Shown here: positions 8,009 through 17,100 of the stretch, one piece after another | How positions within the stretch are numbered: position 1 is the stretch's first letter | Layout of the letters: every line of letters begins with the position of its first letter | NCBI GenBank assembly: GCA_947585615.1 | Contig: CANPXD010000015.1 | Coordinates: 1 to 33,795, forward strand | Source of the DNA: an uncultured Clostridia bacterium | Lineage (GTDB): Bacteria > Bacillota > Clostridia > Oscillospirales > Acutalibacteraceae | DNA length: 33,795 nucleotides | Reading direction: 5' to 3' | Notes under the pieces: generated by a model | Database searches by the model: none | What the model was told of the DNA's origin: nothing | What the model saw: only the letters and a program-made list of their open reading frames with translations | Made by a program: the position numbers and the translations under genes

Positions 8009-9045
8009 GATGTTGATTTCTCGCTTTCTTCAATATATTTGATATACGGCACTTTAAGCCAGTGCGTCCAACCGCTTTGACCGATTGGTGTGCGTATTAC
8101 ACCTGCTTTTGTATTGGCGGCATGAATGACTTCGCCGCCTCCGATATAAATACCGATATGTCCTTCATGCCATACGGCAATACCGGGAATTTCGGGAATG
8201 GTATCAATCGTGTCTTTTTCTGTTGCAGCAGAGAACATTCCGTCAGCGGTTACATCCTGCATACCGTTTGAGCCAACAGTGATTTTTCCGCTTTCGGTAT
8301 CATACCATCCGTAGCCTTTGATTAAACCAACGCAGTCTGCCGTTCGCTTACCGATCCAGTTATGACGGATAAAATCATCGTAATCGGTAACATGACTGCC
8401 GAATACGGATTCAAGTCGTTCCAGCTCGGTTTTGTCAAGCAGATTTCCGTGTGAACCCCAGACATATCCCCAACCATTTTCCTGTGCGTGCTTTGCCCAT
8501 TTTACAAGATCAAGATTGTTTTTCGTTTTCGGATCAACATAGTCAGAAATATCAATATACAAAGAACGAATGTTGCCCATAACTTTTCCGAAATCTTCGG
8601 CGGTGAGCTGTGTGCCGAATGCGGAATTAACAGCAGCAATTAACTGCTCATCCGTCTGATTTTCCTGAAAGCAACTGACCAACTTATCTGCAAAATCGGG
8701 ATCGTGAGAGGAATCGGAAAGCGCAAGTACATAAAGCACCTGCGCTTCTTTTACTCTGCCGTCAAACCCTGCGGCTTTCATTTTTTCATCAATACTGTTC
8801 ATTGTATCTTCAACAAATTGCAGTTTGGCTTTTTCTTCAGCAGATAAATTCTGCACAAGCATTGTTTGAAGTCGGTCGGTGTCTATTTCAATGTTACCGT
8901 TGAATATAGAGACTACCGCAACAATCGGCATAACGACTATGATAATAATCCCAATCACAATTCCGACAACAGTTTTTAATGCTTTTTTATCAGTAAGAAC
9001 ATATACCGCGACTTTTTTTAGTGCAGCGGCAACTGTAGCACTCAT
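8005..9045 (-). CDS. NlpC/P60 peptidoglycan hydrolase of the conjugation machine
   Basis: 346 aa from the ATG at 9045, which shares one base with the VirB4 stop (TAATG). A membrane helix (VVGIVIGIIIIVVMPIVAVV, about 22-41) anchors the protein. The C-terminal NlpC/P60 domain has the nucleophile in TADCVGL (about C238), the base in GHIGIYIGGG (about H296) and a third His in EVIHA (about 308). Such hydrolases cut D-Glu-diaminoacyl stem-peptide bonds and open the wall for the conjugation channel, like Orf14 of Tn916. There is no lysozyme-like domain between the membrane helix and the NlpC domain, unlike bifunctional VirB1-type proteins. The middle (about 60-170) resembles the linker or substrate-positioning part of such proteins. 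Confidence 0.88.
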   Translation of the reverse strand: MSATVAAALKKVAVYVLTDKKALKTVVGIVIGIIIIVVMPIVAVVSIFNGNIEIDTDRLQTMLVQNLSAEEKAKLQFVEDTMNSIDEKMKAAGFDGRVKEAQVLYVLALSDSSHDPDFADKLVSCFQENQTDEQLIAAVNSAFGTQLTAEDFGKVMGNIRSLYIDISDYVDPKTKNNLDLVKWAKHAQENGWGYVWGSHGNLLDKTELERLESVFGSHVTDYDDFIRHNWIGKRTADCVGLIKGYGWYDTESGKITVGSNGMQDVTADGMFSAATEKDTIDTIPEIPGIAVWHEGHIGIYIGGGEVIHAANTKAGVIRTPIGQSGWTHWLKVPYIKYIEESEKSTS

Positions 9046-10910
9046 TAGCGCCCGCCTGCCTTTCCGAACAGCGCAGATTTGTAATCGGGAGCAATGACCT
9101 GCAATAAATATCGTTCGTTTCCGCAACGGTACAGACAGGTTCCTCTTTCGGGATACTTGATCAGTTCAAATTCGCTCGGCTCAACCTGTAAGGCATCCAT
9201 ATACTCCTTAGGATTGATTTGACCTGCGTTGAACAAGAACTGATGCGTCGGGATAGAAAACAGCGGCTTTGTGAACTCACGGATAGACGGAATCAAAAAA
9301 TCCTCGATGTTCTGACTTGCCAGAATAATCGAGGAATCTTTTTTACGCACACGCTTCATAGCATTGCGGATATATTCAATTGCCGTCATATTGGTGAGGA
9401 AGAGGTACAGCTCGTCAATACTTGCCGCCGTATTGCCTTTGCCGAGAAGCTGATTGGACATGAAGGACAGGATGTTAAACAGCATAGCGTCTTTTAATCG
9501 CTTATTGGTATCCAATAAGCCTTTTACACCAAATACGAGAAACGCATCGTCTGTGATGTTAGTATGACCGTTAAAGTATTTGCTTTCTGCACCTACACAC
9601 ATAGAGTGGATACCGAGGCATACCTCTTGGAGTGTTTCTTCGGTGTAAAGATATTTTCGTTTGCTGTCGTAGGTCATAAATTCTTCTTCGCACAGGTTAT
9701 AGAAGTCTTCCATAATAGGATAATCGGTTGATTTCATTTTACTGTAATCCGTGCTGTCGGTAATGCCGAATCGAGCGTACAGTTTAGAGAGCAGGATTTC
9801 GATTGTGTCAATCTGCGTATCGGAGAAATCCTTGTAGCTGCGGAAGAAATCTTTTAGAAAAGCAATGTGTTGACTGAGGCGAGTAACCTTTTTGAACGCC
9901 GCCGGGCAGGCTGAGCCTGCACCCAATTCGCGCTCATTCATATCGTTATCATTATCCTCGCCGCCCGCGCCGAAGGATTTAGGTTCCAAGGGATTGATAA
10001 TATATTTTCCTGATAGGAAATCTATATAACAACCGCCGAGATTAATACAGATTTCCTCGTATTCCGACTCAGGATCAAGACATAAAACACTTTTGCCTGA
10101 TTCTCGGATATTGGTGAGTATCAATTTTAGCAGATAACTTTTGCCTTGACCGCTGTTGCCGAGAATGAGAATATTAGATGTCGTTTTGTCTTCGGCTCTG
10201 CGGTCAAAATCCACAAGTACATTGCTGCCAAACTTATCCCTGCCGATATACACACCCTGCGGATCGGTCTTGCCTGAAAAGTTAAACGGGTATAGATTTG
10301 CCACAGAACTTGCAGGCAATACACGCTCATACTGTGCGCCGAACTGATTTGCGCCCACAGGCAGAACAGAAAGGAATCCCTCTTTTTGTCGAAGCGTTAA
10401 TCTATCCACAGAAATTTTGGAACGGGTAAGCTCCATTGCAATTTCACTCTGCAGTTCTTTCAATGCGTCCATATTTTTTGCTTTTAATTCAATAAACACA
10501 GAACAGTGTAGCAAAGGCTCTTTGTTTTTACGCAGATTGGCAAGCAGCTCCACAACATCCTGCAAGTTGCCTTCGGCTTCAATGGTTTCGTTTACATCAT
10601 TACCCCCCGATTTCAGTTTGTTTCTGCGAGTTGCGTTCTGAATGATTTTGCGCTGTTCCATACTTTCCACAAGTCTGTGATAAATACGAAGCGTAACACC
10701 GCTTCTGTCGCCGAGCTGAGAAAGAATTGCCTGTTCCTCGGTAGTCGGCGGATATTCTCTGATTACCCAAACACATCTATAACTGTCGCCGACAATATAG
10801 TGGTCGGAAAAGAATTTGATCGTACCGGGCAGGATCATATCGAAGAAATCTTTAGTGCGAATTTCCTCGACCTGTTCGGGTGTCAATACCTTTGGTTTTC
10901 GTTTGAACAT
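9045..10910 (-). CDS. VirB4-type conjugation ATPase
   Basis: 621 aa from ATG 10910 (GGAGG upstream; the ATG shares a base with the sortase stop, TAATG). Walker A is GNSGQGKSY at about 251-259. A Walker B-like segment is ASIDELYLF, followed by KKDSSIILASQNIEDFL, typical of VirB4/TraE/TcpF-type ATPases. It powers the secretion channel at the inner face of the membrane. An acidic-to-GC-rich insert (AGGEDNDNDMNERELGAGSA) sits between EPKSF and the conserved TRLSQHI segment and looks like a variable loop. All operon neighbours are transfer genes and the ends overlap by single bases, so translation is tightly coupled. Confidence 0.94.
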   Translation of the reverse strand: MFKRKPKVLTPEQVEEIRTKDFFDMILPGTIKFFSDHYIVGDSYRCVWVIREYPPTTEEQAILSQLGDRSGVTLRIYHRLVESMEQRKIIQNATRRNKLKSGGNDVNETIEAEGNLQDVVELLANLRKNKEPLLHCSVFIELKAKNMDALKELQSEIAMELTRSKISVDRLTLRQKEGFLSVLPVGANQFGAQYERVLPASSVANLYPFNFSGKTDPQGVYIGRDKFGSNVLVDFDRRAEDKTTSNILILGNSGQGKSYLLKLILTNIRESGKSVLCLDPESEYEEICINLGGCYIDFLSGKYIINPLEPKSFGAGGEDNDNDMNERELGAGSACPAAFKKVTRLSQHIAFLKDFFRSYKDFSDTQIDTIEILLSKLYARFGITDSTDYSKMKSTDYPIMEDFYNLCEEEFMTYDSKRKYLYTEETLQEVCLGIHSMCVGAESKYFNGHTNITDDAFLVFGVKGLLDTNKRLKDAMLFNILSFMSNQLLGKGNTAASIDELYLFLTNMTAIEYIRNAMKRVRKKDSSIILASQNIEDFLIPSIREFTKPLFSIPTHQFLFNAGQINPKEYMDALQVEPSEFELIKYPERGTCLYRCGNERYLLQVIAPDYKSALFGKAGGR

Positions 10911-11593
10911 TACTGTATTTCCTCCTTTGCCGTAACTAAAATACGGCCGCTTTTTTGATTTCCGTAACAAGTGGAAAGCGTTAAATAGCGACCGTCTGAT
11001 GAATATATTTCGTTATATTTTTTATCTGCTGTATCCGTAATTTTTACATTGGTGACATTGAACTTGTATATACCGTTTGCTGTTTCAAATTCAATGATCG
11101 GATGTGCATTTCTGAAATCAGCATTTGCATAGTTTTTTACATCCGAAAACATTGTTCCGTTTCGCATATTATGTCCGTAAATAATTAAATTTGTATCTGT
11201 CAGATTGCATCTTGAATCTAAAAACGGCACGCCGCTTTGACTGTAATTGCCGTAAAAATCCCGCCGAAGATATTTCTGTGGATTAACAGGCGTATGCATT
11301 ACAGGATAGTTAACCGATGTGCCGGGGATATATATCCAGCCAATACAATCGCTGTTTTGCTTTAACAGTTCCTTAAGATTTCGTTTCTTTTCTGTCTGTG
11401 ATTCGGCGGACGGCTTGCTCTCAGATTCGCTGTCATCATTTTCATCCGCTGTAACAAGGCTCACTATTTTCTCAAAATCCTGCTTTTCACGGTTTCGGGC
11501 AGATAATGCGCTGTAAATTTTAAATCCACACAGAATGGTAACCGCCGACAGCAGAAAAATAAGAATTATTAAACTAACCTTCGTTTTCTTCAT
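10910..11593 (-). CDS. srtB: Class B sortase inside the transfer operon
   Basis: 227 aa. A short N-terminal membrane anchor (LIILIFLLSAVTILCGF, about 8-24) is followed by an acidic linker and the sortase domain. The catalytic residues are visible: His141 in LIIYGHNMRNGTMF, Cys209 in TLSTCYG, and Arg217 in SGRILV. The class B hallmark GWIYIPGTSVNYPV is at about 85-98. Sortases cleave LPxTG-like signals and attach proteins to the wall or to pilins. The obvious substrate is the adhesin encoded upstream in the same operon, which ends in VPQTG plus a membrane helix and a lysine tail. It overlaps the upstream gene by 20 nt and VirB4 by one base. Confidence 0.92.
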   Translation of the reverse strand: MKKTKVSLIILIFLLSAVTILCGFKIYSALSARNREKQDFEKIVSLVTADENDDSESESKPSAESQTEKKRNLKELLKQNSDCIGWIYIPGTSVNYPVMHTPVNPQKYLRRDFYGNYSQSGVPFLDSRCNLTDTNLIIYGHNMRNGTMFSDVKNYANADFRNAHPIIEFETANGIYKFNVTNVKITDTADKKYNEIYSSDGRYLTLSTCYGNQKSGRILVTAKEEIQ

Positions 11594-12179
11594 CTGTGTC
11601 TACCTCAAAGAACTGCTCACCGTCTGTATCGGGCATTTGTTCACCGTTCATACTTGCTTCAAAGTACAAAGCAAGAAATCGTTTGATTTCATTCTTATTC
11701 ATACGGTGTGTTTCAAAGCCTTGTTCGGATATAACTTTCTCAATGCGGTTTGCTGTATCAAAGGTTTGCTTATTTTTTGTATTTTTAAGCCTTGCGATAA
11801 ACAGAAACTGCCTTGCGGTCGCCATTTCCATTTGGATATGATCAAGAAAATCTATATCTTTTTTAATAATTTTTCTTACTTTTGGATTGTGTTCTTCCGA
11901 TAATCTCTCCTGTAAATATGATTTGTTATCGTCAAAACATTCGCTTGAATCGGTACAGGTGATTTCAATATCGGGAACGGCGGACAGCACCATCATCAGA
12001 TGGCGGATTTTAATTTCGATATTCACGTGTGAGAGCACCGAAATATTTGTAGGGGCTACGAGGTAAAATAAAAGCTCGCCCTTGTTTGTGGCGAGTCCGT
12101 ATTTTGTAAAGGTTTTGATGCCGATTAAATCCTGCACCGAGCGTCCTTTTCTTTTTTTCTGTTGTTTTTCTTTTAACAT
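11574..12179 (-). CDS. TraC-like conserved ICE transfer protein, function unknown
   Basis: 201 aa, soluble, no signal peptide. Features are a lysine-rich start (MLKEKQQKKRKGRSVQDLIG), a beta-rich core (ELLFYLVAPTNISVLSHVNIEIKIRHLMMVL) and a helical arm, DFLDHIQMEMATARQFLFIARLKN. The layout resembles the stand-alone N-terminal domain of VirB4-type ATPases found next to PrgI in Firmicute ICEs. The acidic end (EVDTDEENEG) lacks the terminal Met seen on accessory proteins. It sits between PrgI and sortase, 7 nt after PrgI, and so belongs to the transfer apparatus. Exact role not known. Confidence 0.75.
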   Translation of the reverse strand: MLKEKQQKKRKGRSVQDLIGIKTFTKYGLATNKGELLFYLVAPTNISVLSHVNIEIKIRHLMMVLSAVPDIEITCTDSSECFDDNKSYLQERLSEEHNPKVRKIIKKDIDFLDHIQMEMATARQFLFIARLKNTKNKQTFDTANRIEKVISEQGFETHRMNKNEIKRFLALYFEASMNGEQMPDTDGEQFFEVDTDEENEG

Positions 12180-12186
12180 TTATTTA

Positions 12187-12447
12187 TCATCTCCATTCAT
12201 AATGCTGTTGAGTAGATATGAAGTACCGCACAGCATATTTGATAAAATCAAGCACAGTAGTATCATCCATACGGATAGTTAAAAAGCCGTAACACAAGGT
12301 CATGGCGGCAGGGATTACAATTCTTGTCTGTACTAAAATCACTATGGATAACAATGCGGCAATCCCTAAAATGCAAAAATCTTTTAAACTCCAAAGCCAC
12401 AGGTTTGCAGTGGCTCTCAGATTTTGGGGATATAAATATTGTGTCAT
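12187..12447 (-). CDS. PrgI-family (VirB3-like) membrane protein
   Basis: 86 aa. Two closely spaced hydrophobic helices (about 23-40 and 44-60) after a short N-terminal LYPQNLRATANLWLWSLKDF, the usual PrgI/VirB3 layout. These proteins sit in the inner membrane beside VirB4 and TrbL. ATG 12447 has GGAGGT 8 nt upstream. Gaps to the neighbours are 7 and 15 nt. Confidence 0.85.
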   Translation of the reverse strand: MTQYLYPQNLRATANLWLWSLKDFCILGIAALLSIVILVQTRIVIPAAMTLCYGFLTIRMDDTTVLDFIKYAVRYFISTQQHYEWR

Positions 12448-12462
12448 TCTGATATACCTCCG

Positions 12463-13398
12463 TTATTTTCCTGTTGCTCTTGCAACCGAACGAGTTAAAT
12501 TAACCGCTGTTGTGGTCGCATGAACAACGCTCATCATATTAACTTTTACACTTGAATCAAGACCGAACTGCTGTGCAATTCTCGGTACTTCATTTGCCGC
12601 CAACATAATGCCGAGTCCTAAAAGCATATTGCCGGGGAAGGTTAAGAGCCCTAAATATAAAAGAGTAGTCTGCATAAATGCAGTTAAGCAGATTGCCGCA
12701 ACCTGTTTCATCCACTGATTAAATCCGTCCGCATATCCTCTCGGAACAGAAAACATATACAGACTGCCTACAGCCATTTGGATCAGCAATATGCCACCTC
12801 GCTTGATATTCGCAAAGAATATCTTGATTACACAGTAAGCAAAAGCGATCAGTGCAAGAAGATTAAAGAGATTAAAATTTACCTGTGCGGAAACAGCGAA
12901 ACTACCTTGCAATACACTCGTGCTTTGTCCCGCCAAATCAAGCGACTGCGTTCCTGCAAAAATTCGGGATAAATCATGCGAAAAGGTATTTTGCAGACTG
13001 ATGCAGAATTTATACAGTTCTACGGGTACAATTCCAATAAGAGAACATGCAAAAAAGCCCTTTAAAATATTGATTGCGGTTGTTTTAACATTTGCTCTGC
13101 CGCACTGATATTCAATCGCTACATCGAATACGGCAACTACAACTCCGGCAATAAAAAGTGACCAACCAAACAGCGTAAATAACTTTATCGTTGCCTTTAC
13201 CCAATCAAGGTCAAAGATATCCGCACCCATACTGCCCATCATCGTGAAAAAGTCCGCAACTGCACCGTAAATGGTTTCATAAAACCACTGAAGCATGGTA
13301 TTCCAAATAACATTGGATATCTGCTGTCCAAGCGTGTCAAACACACTCCCGATTGCATCTCCTAAACCGGAAATTATGTCGCCTAACCAGTCAAAGAT
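12463..13398 (-). CDS. TrbL/VirB6-like polytopic channel protein, possible ATC start
   Basis: 311 aa if started at ATC 13398, or 293 aa from GTG 13344. Several long hydrophobic segments are seen (FGWSLFIAGVVVAVF; ILKGFFACSLIGIVPVELY; FNLLALIAFAYCVIKIFF; AICLTAFMQTTLLYLGLL), as in TrbL/VirB6 channel subunits. A perfect SD, GGAGGTG (13412-13406), lies 7 nt before ATC. An in-frame TGA sits just upstream of that ATC, and the extra residues FDWLGDIISGLGDAIGSV look like a normal amphipathic N-terminus. The nearest ATG overlaps the SD but is out of frame and stops at once. GTG 13344 has only a weak AGGAG at a poor distance. It follows the pilin-like DUF3852 gene. Confidence 0.85.
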   Translation of the reverse strand: MFDWLGDIISGLGDAIGSVFDTLGQQISNVIWNTMLQWFYETIYGAVADFFTMMGSMGADIFDLDWVKATIKLFTLFGWSLFIAGVVVAVFDVAIEYQCGRANVKTTAINILKGFFACSLIGIVPVELYKFCISLQNTFSHDLSRIFAGTQSLDLAGQSTSVLQGSFAVSAQVNFNLFNLLALIAFAYCVIKIFFANIKRGGILLIQMAVGSLYMFSVPRGYADGFNQWMKQVAAICLTAFMQTTLLYLGLLTFPGNMLLGLGIMLAANEVPRIAQQFGLDSSVKVNMMSVVHATTTAVNLTRSVARATGK

Positions 13399-13429
13399 AG
13401 GTCATCACCTCCAATCACACCGTATGTTT

Positions 13430-13765
13430 TTATAGGATTGTCCATATATACAGAGGTGCCGTAAGGGTAAAGATAAGGCAGGCAAAAAGGATTGCCGGTG
13501 CGGCAAATTCAAACTGTCCGTGCTTGCGGTACTCAAAATACGAGGTGCCGACCTTAACGAAAAACAAGATTGCCAAAATCATATCCACTACAGGAAAGAC
13601 AACATTGTTTACGACTGTTTTAATCTGCGACTGTGCAGCTTTCCATGTGCTCTCAATTGCACTTGCCACATCGCCTGCGGCAAACGCCGTTACCGAAAAG
13701 CAGGCAGTTATTACTGCGAACACCAGTACACAAAGCAGAATACTGAATACTTTCTTCTTTTTCAT
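13430..13765 (-). CDS. DUF3852-type VirB2/pilin-like protein
   Basis: 111 aa. A signal peptide (MKKKKVFSILLCVLVFAVITACFSVTAFAAG) probably cleaved after AFA, then a short hydrophilic part and two membrane helices (VVFPVVDMILAILFFVKV and APAILFACLIFTLTAPLYIW). Small size, a cleaved signal and two helices fit VirB2/TrbC-like subunits. Located between DUF4406 and TrbL; its ATG overlaps the previous stop (ATGA). Confidence 0.82.
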   Translation of the reverse strand: MKKKKVFSILLCVLVFAVITACFSVTAFAAGDVASAIESTWKAAQSQIKTVVNNVVFPVVDMILAILFFVKVGTSYFEYRKHGQFEFAAPAILFACLIFTLTAPLYIWTIL

Positions 13766-14103
13766 AGAATATTTCCTCCGATCTTTTTTCTGATTTCACT
13801 GTTTTTAATCTTGCGGGTACGAATATTAAAGCTTTTACAAAACTGTATTTCGGACTTCTTTCCCTCGGTTTCTTCATCGCCGAATATCCACATTTCATCG
13901 CAGAACCATAAAAGTGATAAACCTGCCGTCATACCGATTTCACGCTCTTTAGGATTGCGGTCATTCAGACAGAGGGCATAGAAATGCGGTACGACCGGAG
14001 CCGCACCGCACATCAATGCATATCGTGTATAATCTTTGATATTTTTCAGATTCTTATCGACATTACCGCCGAGAGGGGCACAGATATACACTTTTTTCAT
14101 CAT
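13762..14103 (-). CDS. DUF4406/DUF7768-like protein (deoxyribosyltransferase-like fold)
   Basis: 113 aa. MKKVYICAPLGGNVDKNLKNIKDYTRYALMCGAAPVVPHFYAL and the later LLWFCDEMWIFGDEETEGKKSEI follow the pattern of nucleoside 2-deoxyribosyltransferase-like proteins (CAP/SP followed by an N-terminal helix, then D-E-W-V/I-F-G). Such proteins occur in phages and ICEs; the substrate is unknown. A nucleotide-salvage or NAD-related role is a guess. Starts at tandem ATGATG over the adhesin stop and overlaps the DUF3852 start, so expression is coupled to the transfer genes. Confidence 0.75.
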   Translation of the reverse strand: MMKKVYICAPLGGNVDKNLKNIKDYTRYALMCGAAPVVPHFYALCLNDRNPKEREIGMTAGLSLLWFCDEMWIFGDEETEGKKSEIQFCKSFNIRTRKIKNSEIRKKIGGNIL

Positions 14104-17100
14104 TCGTTATCGTCATCCTTTTTCTTTTTGAGATAGATAACGGCAACGGAAATAAGACCTCCCAGTGCTATTGCGCCGAGACCGATCCAAAATCCGAGAT
14201 TGCTTTCATCACCCGTCTGCGGAACAGGCGGAGCAGGAGGGATGACTGTTACTGTCTGTCCCTTATCATCAATATCTGCGTGTGCTGCAATTTCTACACC
14301 TTCACGATAAAGTGTTTCAAAAACTACAAGTTCTGTGTTAGTCTTAATGCCACTTGCATCAAAGTTAAATGATACCTTAACCTCGCCGCTTGATTTTTCG
14401 GGTGTAAATGTTACCTCGCTTGTTACATTCTTTCCGTCAATCTCAAAAGGCTTGCCAGTGGATTTATCCATAAGAATGCCTTTAATAACATATTTTTTAC
14501 CGGGTGTAAGATTTTTGTAGAATACAACATCATCAATTGTAATCTCACCGTCTGCGGTAATTTCTTTTTTACCTTCAACGGTCGCTTTAGTACCGATTTC
14601 AGGTACTTCCACGGTAACAGTCTGCCCCTCGTCCTCAATATCCGCATGAACGGCAAGTTCTTTACCCTCACGATACAAATTTTCAAAGACTACAATATCG
14701 GTATTCTGTTTGATAAATTTAGAATCAAAAGTAAACTTTACGGTTACTTCGCCTGACGGATTTTCGGGAGTAAATACTGTTTCGCTGCGAATTTCCTCGC
14801 CGTCAATTATAAGCGGTTTGCCTGTGGATTTATCCATCAACACACCTTTAAGAACATATTCCTTACCCGGAATCAAGTGCTTATACGATACCGTATCGGT
14901 AAGGGTGAACACTTCGGTTGCACAGATTTTCTTTTCACCGTCAACATCAGCTTTTGTGCCGATTTCGGGGATTTTATCATTTACGGCCGTAATTTCAATA
15001 ACCTGCTCATTTTCATTGATTTGGATATGATGAATATCCGTATTTTCAAGATACCCATCCGCAGGCTTTAACTCACAAATAATAAAATCGCCGTAAGGCA
15101 CATTTTCAAAGGTGAAGATGCCGTTTTCATCTGATTCGGCAGTAAGAATTGCTTTTTCTGCTGTAAATTCGGTTTCATCCGCACGGAACAAACCGAAGAG
15201 AGCACCTTCGATTGTCTTTTCGGTTTCACGGTCGGTTTTTAAGCCTTTGATTGTGCCGTAGATAAATTCATTAATAATCGGCTCACTATTATTAAGGTTG
15301 ATATTGATTGCTTTCGTATCCTGTCCCTGATATTCGGTTGCAAATTCATACTTTTTATCAGAGAGAATATAATGCTCATCAGTTGCCATTTCTTTTGCAT
15401 ACCACTTAAAGCCGATTGGCAAATCACAATTAAATGTTAATTTGCCGTTTTCGTCACAGTTTCCATGAGTGATTAAGCCGTCAGCAGGGATAATACTTCC
15501 GTCTGCTGCATTAATATCCTCACTTGCAAAAACACCGAACTGAACGGATAAGATTTCACCATTAATTCCGAGTTTGAATCTCTCATTCTGAGATAATTCC
15601 TTTAAAAGTGAAACAGATACTTTCTGTCTGTCATTGAAAACAGAAAGAGCAGTTGATATTACCTTAACATCCTGTCCTGCATAAGTGAGTTCAACATCAT
15701 ACTGTCCATTTGGATTATAGAAAGTGTCAGGTGCTGTCTTTTCAATAACGGTATACTTTCCGAGATATAACTGCTTTGATTTTGCAATACCGTCTTTTCC
15801 TGTTGTAATCTCATCAACAAGCTCGCCCTGCTGATAACGAACAGTACCGTCAAGAGTAGCTATATCTTCAGCAGCATAAATCTGAAATACTGCGTATGCA
15901 AGATTTTCGTTTTTGTAAACAGGAGTATATATGCCGTTTGATTCGGTTACAGAAGAGAAAATCTCTCCCTCTTTGGCAATTTCGATTACGCCTTTCTGCG
16001 GCGTATTGTGTTTTTCTACGGTTACAATCGTCTGACTTCCGTCAACCTTAAACGAAACAGGATTGCTGTCGAGGACATATCCGTAACAGGTATTCTGCTC
16101 TATGATTTCATAATTTCCGAAAGGCAGCGCTTCAGGAAGCATGAGCTTGCCTGTGCTGTCGGTGTAATAGGTGTCGATATCCACAGGCGTCGGGTAGTTG
16201 ATATGCTGAACGATATACTCACCCGTATCCGTATTGCGGACTTTAAAACCGATTCCGGAGGCAGGAATGATTTTACCTGTTTCGGCGTCTTTCTTCACAA
16301 TCTCAATAAGCGATTTGAAGACGGCGTTATTAATGAGATAGCGATAGGTTTCGCCATCTTCATTTACGAACACATCAAAGGCAGGCATCAATTCTCTGCC
16401 GTCCCAACCTTTTGTCTGTTTTACCGTATAAATACCGTAAGGCAGGTCTTTACTCTCTGCAAAGCCGTTTTCATTGCAAACAAGAATATCCCTTTCAGAT
16501 TCTCTTGCTTTGGAATATGAATTCGACTTTTTAAGATACACCTCAAATTCAGCGCCCTTTTCAGGCGTTTCAATCTGCGTTGAGCCGTCATCGCAATGTT
16601 TGATTATGGCGATTTTTCCTTTTTGAACAGTTTCAAGGGCGTCAAGAGGAGATGCAAGGTTATATTCCGCCGTATACAGTTTTGCTTCTGCACCGATATG
16701 CAAAGATTCAGTGTTAAGAAGATACCCTTCGCTCGGTGTGATTTCACGCAAAGACCAATCATTACCGCAAACATAATATTTTGTGGTAAACTGACCGTTT
16801 TTATCGGTCGTATAAGTGTCAATCAGCTGCTCGCCTTTATATACACCGTACTTTGCACCCGCAAGAGAAGCATCACCCTGCGGATTTCCTGTTTCTTTAT
16901 CACTCTTTGTTACGGTAAACTGCCATTTCTTGAGGATGTTATTAAATGATTTATTCGTTACCTTGTTCCACTCAATATCCGCTGTCTGCTTTTCGGGAAC
17001 AACATAGCGAATTGCTGTATCAGTTTCTTCAAGGGTATAGCCCGAACCCATTAAAACATCTTTAAAATATGCCTTACCGCTTTTGTCTGTAACAGCGTAT

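Noticed and set aside
14216-15000. Tandem DNA repeat or CRISPR-like array
   Set aside because: The similarity comes from two duplicated VaFE protein domains of the adhesin, about 345 bp each, not from short spaced repeats. No CRISPR array is present in the window.
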